Positions 12,911 through 24,573 of a stretch of 64,000 bases of DNA are shown in pieces. Made by a program: the position numbers and the translations under genes. The DNA is taken from positions 17,230,501 through 17,294,500 of the forward strand of contig CP141146.1 of assembly GCA_035235625.1 (NCBI GenBank), written 5' to 3'. The notes under the pieces were generated by a model that searched no databases, was not told where the DNA came from, and worked only from the letters and a program-made list of their open reading frames with translations. The stretch is from Saururus chinensis (Eukaryota > Streptophyta > Magnoliopsida > Piperales > Saururaceae). How positions within the stretch are numbered: position 1 is the stretch's first letter; every line of letters begins with the position of its first letter.

Positions 12911-13620
12911 CGATCAGTGAGATGTGAATCTCACTGTGAGTTCCGATTTTCGACCCATCCCACCGGTGATTTTGAAAAAACTACAGTCGATTTCCAACAT
13001 TCAAGCAACGAGACATGAGAAAACTTTGCACTGTTCGATTTTTCTTGTTTTTGAAAGCCGATTTTAAATAATCTACCCCAAAGAGAGTTTCAGCAATGAA
13101 GTGAGGTTCCATCTAAGTGTACATTGACGCAATCCTGATAAAGCAATGAACTTTGGCCAAAAAAACCGGCCGTTCGAGGGGTTAATCCGGTTCAGATTAA
13201 TTTTGTGGTAAGGCCTTTCTCTAACTCTAGATCGTATGTTTGTATACACAATTTTTGATATACCGTGATATGGAACACACAACATAGTTACTACTTTAAT
13301 CTCCTCAGTTGATTGTCGTGTTATCAAGTATACGATATGTAATATATCGTGTTATCAATAATATGATAATCAATATAGATGTCTTCCTATCGTGTATGTG
13401 TAGCATACATAACATGCTATTAATAACACAATATGTGAAAGGCGACATTCAAATGTCGTGCTATCATGTCTGAGAAGGCATCATATCGTGTATCTGATAA
13501 CACTATATATACATTTTGTGTGTATTTGTATGTTAGTTACATAATTTTAATCAACACAACTCATTGATTTTGGTCACGACCCATTGTTGATATACATATG
13601 TATAACATCTTTTACAGACG
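12911..13620. other. Spacer with clustered tatcgtgt-type motifs
   Basis: Between about 13,250 and 13,500 the words cgtgttatc, tatcgtgt and their reverse complements recur many times, including two nearby copies of cgtgttatcaa. Such clusters are typical of the subterminal DNA of non-autonomous DNA transposons. I found no terminal inverted repeat or target-site duplication. Confidence 0.3.
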
Positions 13621-14250
13621 AAGAGCTACAAGAGTATAGTCAAATGGCAGAATCAGTGAAACATCAGAAGAGAAGAAGATATTCTATGGATGAAGGCAGG
13701 GTCTCGGAACAAACAATTTGCCCGCTGATCTTAGACTATCAAAAGACCTCATTGAATTGATGTCGGGATGCAAGGCAATCTTGGAGGAGACTAGGTTCTA
13801 CCTAGTATACAATTGCTAACCAATAATTATCTCTGTGCCATTCTTGTATGTTCTAATATATAAGTGTTGGGACCACGCACAAGAAGTTTTTAACATTCGG
13901 GGCAAACCATATGGAGCTATTAATGTGGGACAAAGGGGGTAGTATTATTGTCTTGAAATTATTGAAAACAAAGAAGAATTGGGAGCAAGAAGGCCTTCAA
14001 TATGTTAAAATTGTTCTAGCGGTTTACCAATATTTCCTTGTGAGTAAGCTTTCCTACGTGATCCAACCAAGAGAAGTGGTATTTCCTTTGAATGTCCGTA
14101 CTATCAATTCTAACAAAGATATATGGATATGGGCGCAAAAGAGAATGACTATGGGATTGTCCACTAGTTTGATGATTACCAACCTGCAGCAGTAAATGAC
14201 ATTCAATTTTAAAGAGCTGCCATTTATTAGATTGTGAATGAATAAAATCA
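13621..14250 (+). pseudogene. Unrecognised gene-like fragment
   Basis: An open frame of 94 codons at 13,911-14,195 starts MELLMWDKGGSIIVLKLL and contains KLLKTKKNWEQEGLQYVK. The stretch around 13,955-14,000 is echoed at 63,300-63,350, where a short frame reads VVLKTKKNLELEGLECV. A repeated piece with conserved reading phase suggests a dispersed gene fragment or element ORF. I do not recognise the family. The upstream part (13,630-13,800) looks partly coding (EELQEYSQMAESVKHQ) but is interrupted. No promoter or splice evidence is clear. Confidence 0.3.
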
Positions 14251-15659
14251 ATGTTTCATTCCGTTTGTTAGCAGTTTCGACAACATGTTGTTTAGTTTTG
14301 CTTCAATTTCACATTATTGCCATTGTGAAAATGGCTTTTGTCTCTAAAAAAAGACTACTTATTGACGTATTGTTTTTTCATTTATTCCTAAAGAAAATAA
14401 ACCCAATATCTTTTCTTCATTCTTTATGACAATATCATTGTCATTTGTTTGCAAACTTGAAGAGCTTGAATGTATATCTTTGTTTTTTTATGCTAGTCTG
14501 TTTAGTTGAGAATTGGAAGTTGATTTTCAAATGATTAACAAATTCATGGCATGAACTATCTTCGACAATAACACAAATCATCTACACTAAACTAAATTAT
14601 ATGCATGACTCATCTAATCTTAGTATAACTCATCCAATTCATTAATCATATGAACAATAAAACTATTGCATGACCATCTCATCTAAATCACAAAAATTAG
14701 AATCGATGTGAATATCAAAACCATATCAATCTATCATCTACAAGACAATAAATCAATATTGAATTGAATAAACATAAAAAACTCTTCCATTAAAAAAGAA
14801 AGCATTATCATACAATTGTCATTATTCATAATTGAGATCTAAATTAAAAAGAAAAAAGAAAGAAAAAGAAACTAAAACTTATCTATAGTTTGATCAATTC
14901 CTAAATAAAAGAAAAATATAGCCTTCCATGGTAAAAGAAAGCTCTTGAATCTCCATTGAAAACTTTGAATAATGTTCCATCTTCTTCTCTTTAGAAAATC
15001 TACTGTCATCCTTCAATTTCGAGATAAATATGGCTTTATAAAGGTATAAGAATCGTAGTATGAAGTCTAATAGGAAAAGAAATCAAAACTAGCTCAAAAT
15101 AGGAAACTTTGCATTGTCCCGTTTGATCACCCCGCATGCTCGTTCGAACAGTTGTACTGTTTCTATTTTTTCTTCAAAATCACGTGTATCCGTTCAAACA
15201 CCAATGTACCCTGTTCGAATGGCAATGAAAAATCTACACAAAAATAATACAAATTAGCCAATTTACTTCAAAATATCATACAATTTTTTTCTTACCTAAT
15301 TAACCTTAATTCTTAATTATTTAAACTATACTAACTCTTAAATAAGACTAGACAATAAAATAATTAATGGTAAAATAACATACAAATTATACTTATCAGA
15401 GCCCCACCTGTGGGCTGGGATTCGGTCTCTGACTCCTAAGTGGAACGAGAGGAGGACGATCTTGCTTCCCTTGAGTTTGAACCTTCCCTTAAATCTGAGG
15501 AATAATCGAAAGGAGCAAGAGAGGAACCGGTGGGAGAGGAAAAATCACTTGCTCTCGTGGTCCTAGACGTTTGTAAGAAAGAGAGAAAAAGAGTCGGAAT
15601 TGAAAATTAGGTGTTTCACTGAAGCTCAAGTTCACTATCGGTGACTTAATGAGGGCGAT
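14251..15659. other. AT-rich spacer, probable LTR remnants
   Basis: There is no convincing gene. The words cgttcgaacagt and cgttcaaacacc around 15,130-15,200 echo text in the LTR-like block near 44,690, so part of this may be LTR body. Positions 15,400-15,660 are purine-rich and unassigned. Confidence 0.25.
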
Positions 15660-16400
15660 TGTTGGAAAGTGGGTTAAACATGGGCTAAACCCGTTTTATG
15701 ATAAGTCTATGTAAATGGGCTTGTTGGGTATTGAAATTTCAAGCCCACTTAGAATCCTAAATGTGAATTGGTTGAAGAGAGAATAAATAATTTCACATCG
15801 TTTGGAATACAAAAATAGAATTGGCATGAAAGGCATAAGTTTTGTCCTCTGAGTTAGGCCTTTGTGCCACCCCACTTTTGTGGGTGAGTTTGCCACTGCC
15901 GCCATTCTGCTGGCTCAGTTGATTTGCACATGTGGCCAGCTAGCCAGGCCAAGATGGGTTGGGTCAACAAGAAATTATTTTTGGGACTAATTCTTTTGGT
16001 TTTCTCTTGATCCAAAATGAGTGTAATTTTCACTTAACCCAAATGTGTCCCTTAACTAGGAGACACGTCTGTTTGAACGGGATTGGGTTTCTTCATTGAG
16101 ATTTCTTATGTGTTCTATAAAACACTAAAAAATTATTTTCTACATTATCTTTAATTAGATTTTTCCTATCGTCTTTGTGAGAGTGATTACACTGTCATAG
16201 TTCACTGCATACTCTGTCTAAAGGTACTCCTACAACATGTAGTACATCGAATTAGCATAGAGACAAATGTCCAAAAGATCCCAAGCACTATTGGGAAGGC
16301 GTAAATTTGTCTTAAGGATAGAGTGTTCACTGCTTGATTTGATCTTTAATTTATGTGACTTTTCCTAATCACTATTACATTAAGGTACATAAATAGCAAT
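15660..16400 (+). mobile_element. Ty1/copia-type LTR fragment (probable)
   Basis: The stretch opens with tgttggaaagtggg, the usual start of many plant copia LTRs. It has a TATA-like ctataaaaca near 16,115 followed by an AT-rich transcribed-type region. No second LTR, primer site or flanking duplication could be matched, so the right border is a guess. Confidence 0.35.
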
Positions 16401-16867
16401 AGTTCCTAAGAATGGAACTCAAATCCGCTAGTGAATCGAATCCGCATTGAAGGAGTTTCATCAGCTATCCCCCTGGATCAATGGGTACAGGAAGAACAAA
16501 ATCTTTATGCATATTTGTGTACTTCTGTGTGCACCATCGATCATAATATGTGAGTGAAACCTCACTAGCAAGATTCGCTCACCAAGGATTTGAATCCCCG
16601 AGAATATGGATTTCTTTAGCGTACCTAGTAATTTCTCAATCATTGTACTACCTTTCAGAACAAAATAAGATGAAAAAACCTATTAAAATGTAGTATTTGT
16701 AACTTTTTCTACTTAACTTCTAATATATGCAAGGTCCAAGGTTGCCATGATCATCCATAGCTTTTATCATCATTTTAAAAATCATTATTCACAAACTAAA
16801 GATTTTTTTGTTAGACCATTGTGATGTATGTATGTATATACATTCAATAAACATTCAAATCTATACA
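16401..16867. other. Spacer next to the CACTA insertion
   Basis: No gene or element end is recognised. The last three bases (aca, 16,865-16,867) are the left target-site duplication of the CACTA element that follows. Confidence 0.35.
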
Positions 16868-17530
16868 CACTACAACAAAAACACCCTTTTGAAACAAAAG
16901 CTTTTGCCACAAACACAATTTTGTCACAAATAGCATAGTTTTTGCGACAATTTTACAATTTGTTGCAAAAACATTTTACATAGGTGAAATGTTAGTTTTT
17001 TTGTGACAACTACGTTCGTTTGTGGCTAAAAATAAAGTCTTTTGTGACAAATTGTTTATGTTGTCGCAAATACTATCCTCTTTTTGCGACAAATAATATG
17101 TCATTCCAAAACATCACATGTTTTTGCAACAAAAATTATATTTGTCGCAAATGATCTATTTTTTATGTTAATAATTTTTTTGTATATGCTTTTGCGACAA
17201 CTATAAGTAGTCATTGCAAAAGCCTTACAACTGAACATTTTGTGACAAATTAATTTTTGTCCCTAAAAGTTATTTTTTGGGACAGATATTAAAATTCATC
17301 CCAAAAGGGTGTACTTTGAAAATAAGACTGATGGCAAATTGTTTAAAACGATTAAGTAGTTTTATGGCAAATTGTATCGGTTTTTGTAGCCAAATTCAAA
17401 ATATATCCTAAATAGAATTTATTTTATTTTATTTAAAAAAACTATATATTTGAGAGAATTTAAGAAATTTCTTACAAAAAATGTACACATTTTGCAACAA
17501 GTTGGCTAGTTTGTGGCAAATAAGAATTTT
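16868..17530. repeat. Left subterminal repeat array of the CACTA element
   Basis: Motifs of the form tttgcgacaa, tgtcgcaaa and close variants occur in both orientations roughly every 40-70 bp. In this superfamily such repeats are the transposase binding sites. The matching right array lies at 23,700-24,190. Confidence 0.8.
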
Positions 17531-18436
17531 TATAACAATTTTTAAAACTCGTCAAAAATAGTATTTAAAATATTTATTATTAAAATAAAAAATAGTTTAA
17601 GTCAAAAATAATTTTTTCAAATGGATTTCCCACTACGTTAACAAACTATAGGGATATTTTGTATGCATATATTTTGATAGACTCTATTATGCTTATTTTT
17701 AATGAGTTTCCAAACACGTCATTGGTGACATTTTTTTTAAATCAAAACTTTTATAGTTTTTTAAAATTAAATAATTTTTATACATGATTAAAGTTCTTTT
17801 TTAAAATAAAAAATTTCATAAATATATATGTTAGTTATGTAGCACCATATATCATATGTAGGATATAATAAATTACATGGATACATATTTTAATATGTAA
17901 AAAAATAGAAATACATAAATTGATTGATTAATATTTTCCAAATAATATGTGATATTTAACAAATGATCATTAATAGGTATGAAATGATAAGTAACAAATG
18001 ATTAATATTTTCCAAATAAAAAATTGTTATTAGTGACGTTTTTAAAAGCGTCGTTGCTATTTAAGAAATGGTAAACCTGAATCTAACCTGGATAGTTATT
18101 TGGGTTAAATTTGGAAACCAAAACCCGACCTATTAGTGTTAGGTCGGGTAGAGTTGGGTTTTATCATAATATAAAGAAAATTATAAAAAAATAATATTTA
18201 TAACCTTATTCATGTCGGGTTTTTTCAAACCCGAACTCGATACCATTTAATAAATGATAATCTTGAATCCGACCCTAATAGCAATTCGGGTTAAATTTAA
18301 AAACTCAAACCTAACCCATTACGGTCAGGTAATGTCGGGTTTTATAGCATACCCAACCCAAGTTGCATCCCTACTCTTGTCTCAGGATAGGTTGGGTCCA
18401 AACATTGAGTTCGTATATTAAGTAGGTCCAATAAAT

Positions 18437-19876
18437 AGGGGTGTTCACGAACAAATACGGACGCGAACAGAGGTATCTCTGCGTCCGTCCGTGTCTGCTA
18501 ATGTTTGTAGCATTTATTATCCAAGTCCGTCTGTCACGGACATGGACAAGTAAGTCAAATCTCAATTTTGTATCAAATAGATCTAACAAACAGTAATTGA
18601 GTAAAAAAATAGTGTAAAATAAAAAGTCTGGCATTCTCAGATTATAAAGCCCACGAACATTTATCTCCAAAATACAAGCGAACAAAGAACAACAATTGCC
18701 CATGAAAACAAAAGACCCATTGCACTTAATTCTCCAAAATCAAATTCCACCCACCAAGCATCATACTTAAAAAAAAAGCACAAATACGAAGTAGCAACTT
18801 TAGATCATGATTTTTAACCCAAAAAACAAAAACAAAAGAAAATAAAACAAAAACCGACAGATCATGATCGCATAATCACATGGGGATGAGTGAGTTCTTC
18901 CTATCAGCAGTGTAGGCCATCGGCCCAGAAGATCAAGGTTAATGCAAACAGCCCCAGGGTTGACAAAGGAGAAATGCTCCCCAACAGAGAAATCCTTGTC
19001 TACATACCCAAATTTGAGTTAAGGCCAAGCTCTTCACTCGTTTCCTTGGGAGACTGTCTGACTAGAGTAAACAGATAGTAGGGTCTCAAGAAGACTGTTA
19101 AATGTAATACAAATTTCTTGACACCCACTTGCCCAATCTCCTTCACGACAACTGTGAGGAAGAGGAGTTAAGAGGTAGGCTTGAGGCTGGAGGTTGTATT
19201 GACAACTCTGCTCTATATGCTCACTGCCAAGCTACAGGAACAACCTCAATCAGCAGACGTGAACAACCTCAGATGGGGAGGAGGAGGCAGAACAACCTCA
19301 ACTGGTGCATCTGAAGGTGGGGGAAGGGGTGCAATTTGGCAGACGGGAGACGGGGCATACCTGGCGGCGATCCTCAGAAGACCTTCAAACATAGTAGCGA
19401 AGTTGAGGTCCTGAGGAAGCGGTGCGGCGATGACTACAAATAGGCAGCGGCTACGATCCAGAGACGAGAGATGGCCACGATCTAGATGACCAAGATCCAG
19501 ACGGGAGATGGGAGACGAAAGACAGCCACGATGCAGACCGAAGATGGCCACGATCTAGACGAAAGACCGGAGATGGCCACGATCCAAAAGGAGATCCGGC
19601 AAGGTTTAAAGGTGGAGACTTTTCTGAGAAGTGGCCATAGGAGAGGCAGAGCGGCGCAACTACTGTAGCACTAGAGACGGGCAGGCGGTGGCGCTTGTGT
19701 TTATTGTAGCAGTAATACCCAAACTAGTAATTTGGAACTTAGGTGATTGAAGTGGACAATGGTTTGTCCGCGTCCGTAGACACCTACAAGGACGGACTGA
19801 TTAAATAGTCCGCGTCTGTGTTCGTCATTACGGAGGCGGACGGTCAAATGACATTGGACGTCCAGGAACACCCCTA
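18437..19876. mobile_element. Non-autonomous hAT element nested in the CACTA
   Basis: The ends are taggggtgttcacgaa and, reverse-complemented, taggggtgttcctgga: an 11-bp perfect terminal inverted repeat. The 8-bp sequence ccaataaa lies directly on both sides (18,429-18,436 and 19,877-19,884), the diagnostic duplication size of hAT elements. Subterminal gtccgt/acggac motifs recur near both ends. The 1.4-kb interior has only short frames with no hAT transposase or dimerisation domain, so the element depended on transposase supplied elsewhere. It inserted after the CACTA had formed. Confidence 0.9.
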
Positions 19877-20080
19877 CCAATAAATTTGGTTCCTACATAA
19901 GGTCGGATCCAAAAAACTTAAACTCCTACCTTAGGTCGGGCCTATAGAACCCGGACTATCCCGAGCCAAAATGCAACCCCATTAAAACCTATTACACAAA
20001 AGGTAAATATTTCACTTGCTTGCACTTGGCCATGAGCAGGATTCCCGCGCAAATGAAATTTCCCTCTTCCGCCAGTAGCC

Positions 20081-20602
20081 CTCTCCCGCCAGTAGCCCAC
20101 TCGGCCACGATGATCTGTTCCATGGTCTCCAAGATTTTGGAAGTCTACTAGTCCATTTTGCCCTATAGCTCTTCCACTGATCTGCCCTGCGTGATCCTGC
20201 TCTGCTTCCAATGGCGTTGATGACATCTTGATTCTAGGTTCATCGTGCTACAATCGGGCTCCCACCACGCACACAACCTTCTTCCCTCCACGGCACTGTA
20301 AGCCCCAACCTTGACAATCCTCCTCTTTATTGACCTCTCCCACCAGTAGCCCACTCGGCCACGATGATCTGTTCAATGGTCTCCAAGATTTCGGAAGTTT
20401 GCTAGTCTATTTTTCCCTAACAGCTCTTCCACTGATCTGCTCTGCGTGATCCTGCTCTACTGCAATAGGGCTTCCAATGGTGTGATGACATCTTGATTCT
20501 GGGTTCATCGGGCTACAATCGGGCTCCCACCTCCACGCCCACAACCTTCTTCCCTCCACGGCACTGCAAGCCCCAACCTTGACAATCCTCCTCTTTATTG
20601 AT
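20081..20602 (+). repeat. Tandem duplication, two units of about 255-268 bp
   Basis: Unit 1 (20,081-20,334) and unit 2 (20,335-20,602) share nearly all of their text, for example ggccacgatgatctgttc, tcttccactgatctgc and acaaccttcttccctcca. Unit 2 has a small insertion (ctgcaataggg). The block lies inside the CACTA, just upstream of the captured exons, and may be captured 5' gene DNA. No protein is recognised. Confidence 0.85.
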
Positions 20603-21810
20603 CATCTTCATCTTCAGTTCGCACTACTGCAATTAGATTTTGGGCTACTAGTTATTTCGTGAAAACCAGGTTATCCTCATCTTCACATCTATGTCTCCCT
20701 CTAAATATTTTCTGGGATATTTTCTTTAACCAAAACATCTTCCTTGCCGTCTCTCTATCAATTTGCAGAGTCGAAGGTGGTATTTTTAATGTTGGATTCA
20801 AACTGAATTTCATACTTTAAAGACCTTCAGTGCACAAGCAGAGGTGAGGAAACTATCTATTTGTAGCCTTGCTTGATTTATTTATTTATGGTTGCGTAAA
20901 TTTCTTTGGGGTACATGTGTGGCTATAGTTTAGTGGTGAGAATTCCACGTTGTGTGAAATCTTCCTATTTTAAAACTTGTGTTTAATCTTCCTATTTTAA
21001 AACTTGTGTCTAAGCTAATTTTGGTAAATGGCCATTTGCACCTGCACCGACATAAGATGGAGAATCTTGTTTAAAACCCTTATTCAGTGAGTTGCATAAC
21101 TGCTATGAGCAGGGAGCTGGTTCACTCGTTCCAATTCTGCCTTATGTTTGTTTCAACTTTGGCATCAAAAAGTTTGTGCTTGACGAGTTCTGCTCATAAT
21201 GAAATGGAATTTTTCATGCATGTTTACATAGGATATGTAGTCTGTAAGATATATGGATTTGTTTAGAAAAGGATAGAATCTAATATTGACTACCAATAGA
21301 AGAATCTATTATTGTTCAGAAAATGATAGAATCTATTATTGATCAGTGTGGGGTTAGTGTTGGCTTCCTATTTATTATTTGCTTGAAGCAAAATAGTGAG
21401 CTTAATTTTTGAGTGTTGAGTTCCATATGATATTTGTCCTTAGGGGATTTCCTGTTTCGTTCTTTTTTGTGTTGGTGATCTTCATTTTTTTACCAAGATT
21501 GTCATTAATCCTTAGCTTTTTTGTGAATGTATGAATCAAGGAGCACAAGGAGGTATGCGCTTGAGTTTTGCACTACAAAGATATTTTATAAAATTTGTAC
21601 TGCAAAACGAAGAAGCATACATCCTTGTGCTCCTGATGGTGTATGCGGAGCTGGAGGAGAAAACTTTGATGGTGAGTCTAGAAAAGCTCGCTCAGGTAAT
21701 GTAATGGTACGACTGAATTCAAGTTAGGATTTATGGATTTGCCACTGCAACAAGGCCTTAGTTGTAAAATCAATTTCAAGCATATGGCTAGAAATGGTTT
21801 TGTCATGCAG

Positions 21811-22097
21811 GGTGGCGGCGTTCATTTCTGTCTCCTGTCCAAAGTGCGATATGATATTGGAGATGCATGTTCATTAGATTACCTCATAGACAATATCTTC
21901 CCATTGTTCAGAAAGCATATTGAGCCTGACCTCCACCATGCTCAGGTTTCTTTTTTTTCTGGAATAGAAATGTCTTTTTTATTTCTTCTTGTTGATTGAC
22001 TTGCTTCTCTTTTGATTTTGCCTCTCAGATCAGGATCAATAACAGATTTGTTTCATCTTTTAGAGAGCCATACTACAAACTTAAATGCAGAAATGAG
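21811..22097 (+). pseudogene. Captured exons of a uridine kinase-family protein
   Basis: Two exons with canonical borders lie here: 21,811-21,945 (after tgtcatgcag, before gtttc) and 22,029-22,097 (after cctctcag, before gtctg). They read without a stop in one phase as 45 and 23 codons. The first contains SLDYLIDNIFPLFRKHIEPD and LHHAQ, the second IRINNRFVSSFREPYYKLKC. The FIEP-type block followed by an I-N-N strand fits the C-terminal side of the uridine kinase/phosphoribulokinase fold in plant P-loop kinases. Only these pieces of the donor gene are present and the P-loop is absent. The 83-bp intron between them is kept, so capture was from genomic DNA and not from cDNA. The family name is recalled from motif similarity and is moderately certain. 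Confidence 0.6.
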
Positions 22098-22691
22098 GTC
22101 TGTTTTTGCCAGGTACTATAGCTATTTGTATTGGATATCAACTTTGATTTTCTGTTGGCTGTCTTCCCTGTTGGTGTTGTAGTTGTTTTATTATAACAGG
22201 AGTTTTTTTGTTTTTTCCCCTTTCAAGATCATTTTAGGCTTGCGAAATGTGAACCTCTAGAACTAGGGCTCAAAGCATGCCACTGATATAACTAAAAGCA
22301 GGTCAATTAAATAGGAAAACACTAATTTTCAGCTAATCGGAAGTAAGATTATGTTCATTTATTGGATAAAGTGGTCAACTATCTGATTGAGTTGAAATTT
22401 TGTGTGCCCAACTTCCACTGTTTTTCTTCCATCTCCCGACCTCAGATTGGTGAGCTAATAATTAGCATATGCATCATACTAAATTGTGGTGGCTTCTCAT
22501 GGGAAAATACTGCTGCAGTAGTTATGCTCATGGATTAAGTTCTGTCATTGTTTTGAAGAGGTCATAGGGAATCATTTAGGTTTTGTGAGAACATGAACTA
22601 CACTTTTATCTTAAATTAAAATGCAAGGAACAAAAAAGCTTCGGCTGATGTTTGTTATGCCATTTGTGATGGCCTTTTTGTTGTATGTTAG

Positions 22692-22922
22692 GTGTTTCGG
22701 AGATGAAGATCTGAGAACAGATCGACAGCCTGAGTTTACTCAGCTTGATATGGAATTGGCTTTCACACCTTTGGAGGACATGCTGAAAATAAATGAAGAT
22801 TTAATCAAACATGTTAGCGAGGTGATCTTATCTTGTTTGCTGTTGGGCCTTGTACGACAGTTAGTAAGACCCTTGACCGGCTCCGGATATTTACAGGTCA
22901 CCAATTGGGATTGATTGACCAT
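22692..22922 (+). pseudogene. Captured exons of an organellar-type aspartyl-tRNA synthetase
   Basis: Exon one (22,692-22,821; acceptor tgttag, donor gaggtgat) reads [20 protein letters not shown], then [20 protein letters not shown]. This is the class II motif 2 block of bacterial and organellar AspRS, normally [16 protein letters not shown]. Exon two (22,861-22,922; donor gtaagt) reads [20 protein letters not shown], the block shortly before the HSILWVTDFP region. In the intact enzyme these blocks are separated by well over a hundred residues, but here by only 39 bp, shorter than a normal plant intron, so the middle exons were lost. The motif 2 arginine that binds ATP is glycine here. The fragment cannot charge tRNA. 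It is cargo of the CACTA element. Confidence 0.85.
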
Positions 22923-23440
22923 GTAAGTTTCATCACACTTTTTCAGAACTAATTATGAATGGTAGTTTTATTAGCTACTTACTTGATTAGCAGATGTGCA
23001 GTAATTCAAAAAAATGTTAATGATCACACTTTGGCTATCTAAATATTTTTGCACACAAGTTGGTCTCAATTGGCTGTCTGTGTGAAGATAGTTGACAGAA
23101 AACTTTAAAGTTTTCATTTGATAAGTTCACTTCTAATAATTACATACTTTGCTGCGTTATAACTAATTTGTGCAGAAGTGGACAATGTGACTTGTGGGGA
23201 AAGTAATGATTTGGCTTACAGTATGCACTAGTCATTTTTGTGGCACATATCATGCATTTTGTAGGCTATTTTTTGAAGTATTAATACTTATTATAATAGA
23301 TGGTTTATTTCATTTTAGAAGGTTAAATTCTCCCATTGGGCGTGAATGCTACTTATTACTGAGATATGAGCTTTAATTTTGACTTCTGCTTATTCTGTGC
23401 GTGAGACATGATTTGTACCTATTTTGCCTTGAATTTGCAG

Positions 23441-23502
23441 CTCTAGTTAAGGATGGAATTGTTTCTATTCTTTTAAAAGAAAACCAAAAGGAAAATGTTC
23501 AT
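23441..23502 (+). pseudogene. Possible third captured exon, unrecognised
   Basis: A 62-bp segment between a good acceptor (gaatttgcag) and donor (atgtaagctt) reads LVKDGIVSILLKENQKENVH without a stop. It lies downstream of the AspRS pieces in the same orientation. I cannot place it in AspRS or in the kinase. It may be a third captured gene or a chance frame. Confidence 0.3.
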
Positions 23503-23649
23503 GTAAGCTTAAATTAATATCCTATGTTATGCCTTAATACATATGTCTTATATCAATGTGAGAATTCCATAAATCTGATATCAATGTTGAGCTTTTTTGT
23601 GGAAGTAACAATATTTATGTTCAAGTTTAACTTGATATTTTATTAATTT

Positions 23650-24214
23650 TTTTAAATGTATTTTTCTACAAGAAAATATTTTTTTTCAAAATTTAAATGC
23701 TTTTACAACGAACTTTTTTTGTCCCAAATAGTCTTGCATATACATTTTGGGACACAAAACTTTGTCGCAAATACTAAAGACAATAAATCAAAAGTAGTTT
23801 TTGGGACAAATATATTTGTGGCAAATATATTTTCTCATTTTGGAATAATTAATTATTGTTACAAATACAACACATTTATAATTTTGAAAAAATTATTTGC
23901 AACAAATTTATTTCGTCGCAAATACAAAATTATTTTTTAATTATTTATTTTTTTGTGACAATTTTTTTTGGATTTTATCCAAATATAATTATAGCAATTT
24001 GCGACGAAAAAACTTATCTTTTGCGACGTATAATATTGTCGCAAATGTGTACTTTTTGGGACAAAATTAAGTTTGTTGCAAAAAATCTTTTGAGACGAGC
24101 CTTTTGCGACAACTATGGGACGAACTTTTTTTTGTCGCAAAAAACCTTTTGCGACAAAATTAGTATCTTTTGTGATAAATTAATTTGTTGTAAAAAGCCA
24201 AATTTGTTGTAGTG
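23650..24214. repeat. Right subterminal repeat array of the CACTA element
   Basis: Dense copies of tttgcgac, gtcgcaaa and gggacaaa variants in both orientations end in tttgttgtagtg, the right terminus. The array mirrors the one at 16,868-17,530. Confidence 0.8.
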
Positions 24215-24257
24215 ACATGACTTGCCCACAATGTATCCACAACGTGCTTTGTAATGG

Positions 24258-24564
24258 GGCAAAAGTTTATAAGAGCATGGGCTCATACGCGACTGCGTGA
24301 GCCTAGGCTAGCACAATTGCATGAGCCTAAGCCCTTAAGGCCGTCGGATTTAGATCTGACGGCCCATATTACTTAGGTAGTAAATGCCCCTTAAGTAACG
24401 TGGGCTATCGGATTTAAATCGTTAGCCCAAGCCCTTAGGACCATCGGATTGAGATCTAATAGTCCACATTACTCAGGGAGTAAATGCCCCTGAGTAACGT
24501 GGTTCGACAGCCCTAAGGGCTTGGGCTCATGCAATCACACGCGAGCCACTTATAAATGGGCCTC
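24258..24564. mobile_element. Mutator-type MITE, 307 bp, 9-bp TSD
   Basis: The 9-bp word ttgtaatgg occurs at 24,249-24,257 and at 24,565-24,573. Between them the ends are inverted: ggcaaaagtttataagagc on the left and, reverse-complemented, gaggcccatttataagtgg on the right. The inside is two diverged units of about 100 bp (each starting gcccttaagg or gcccttagga), each with a short palindrome around agatct. A 9-bp duplication with inverted ends points to the Mutator superfamily. It landed 43 bp from the CACTA end. Confidence 0.75.
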
Positions 24565-24573
24565 TTGTAATGG

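Larger units (their letters stand above)
16868..24214 (+). mobile_element. Gene-capturing CACTA transposon, both ends and TSD present
   Basis: The left end reads CACTACAACAAAAACACC and the right end, reverse-complemented, CACTACAACAAATTTGGC: a 12-bp shared terminal repeat starting with CACTA. The 3-bp sequence aca flanks both sides (16,865-16,867 and 24,215-24,217), the expected duplication size for this superfamily. Both ends carry several hundred bases of subterminal motifs (ttttgcgacaa and ttgtcgcaaa, 16,880-17,520 and 23,700-24,190). I see no CACTA transposase gene, so the element is non-autonomous. Its middle carries exon pieces of two host genes on the plus strand and a nested hAT element. 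Subtracting the hAT insertion and its 8-bp duplication leaves about 5.9 kb. Confidence 0.9.
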
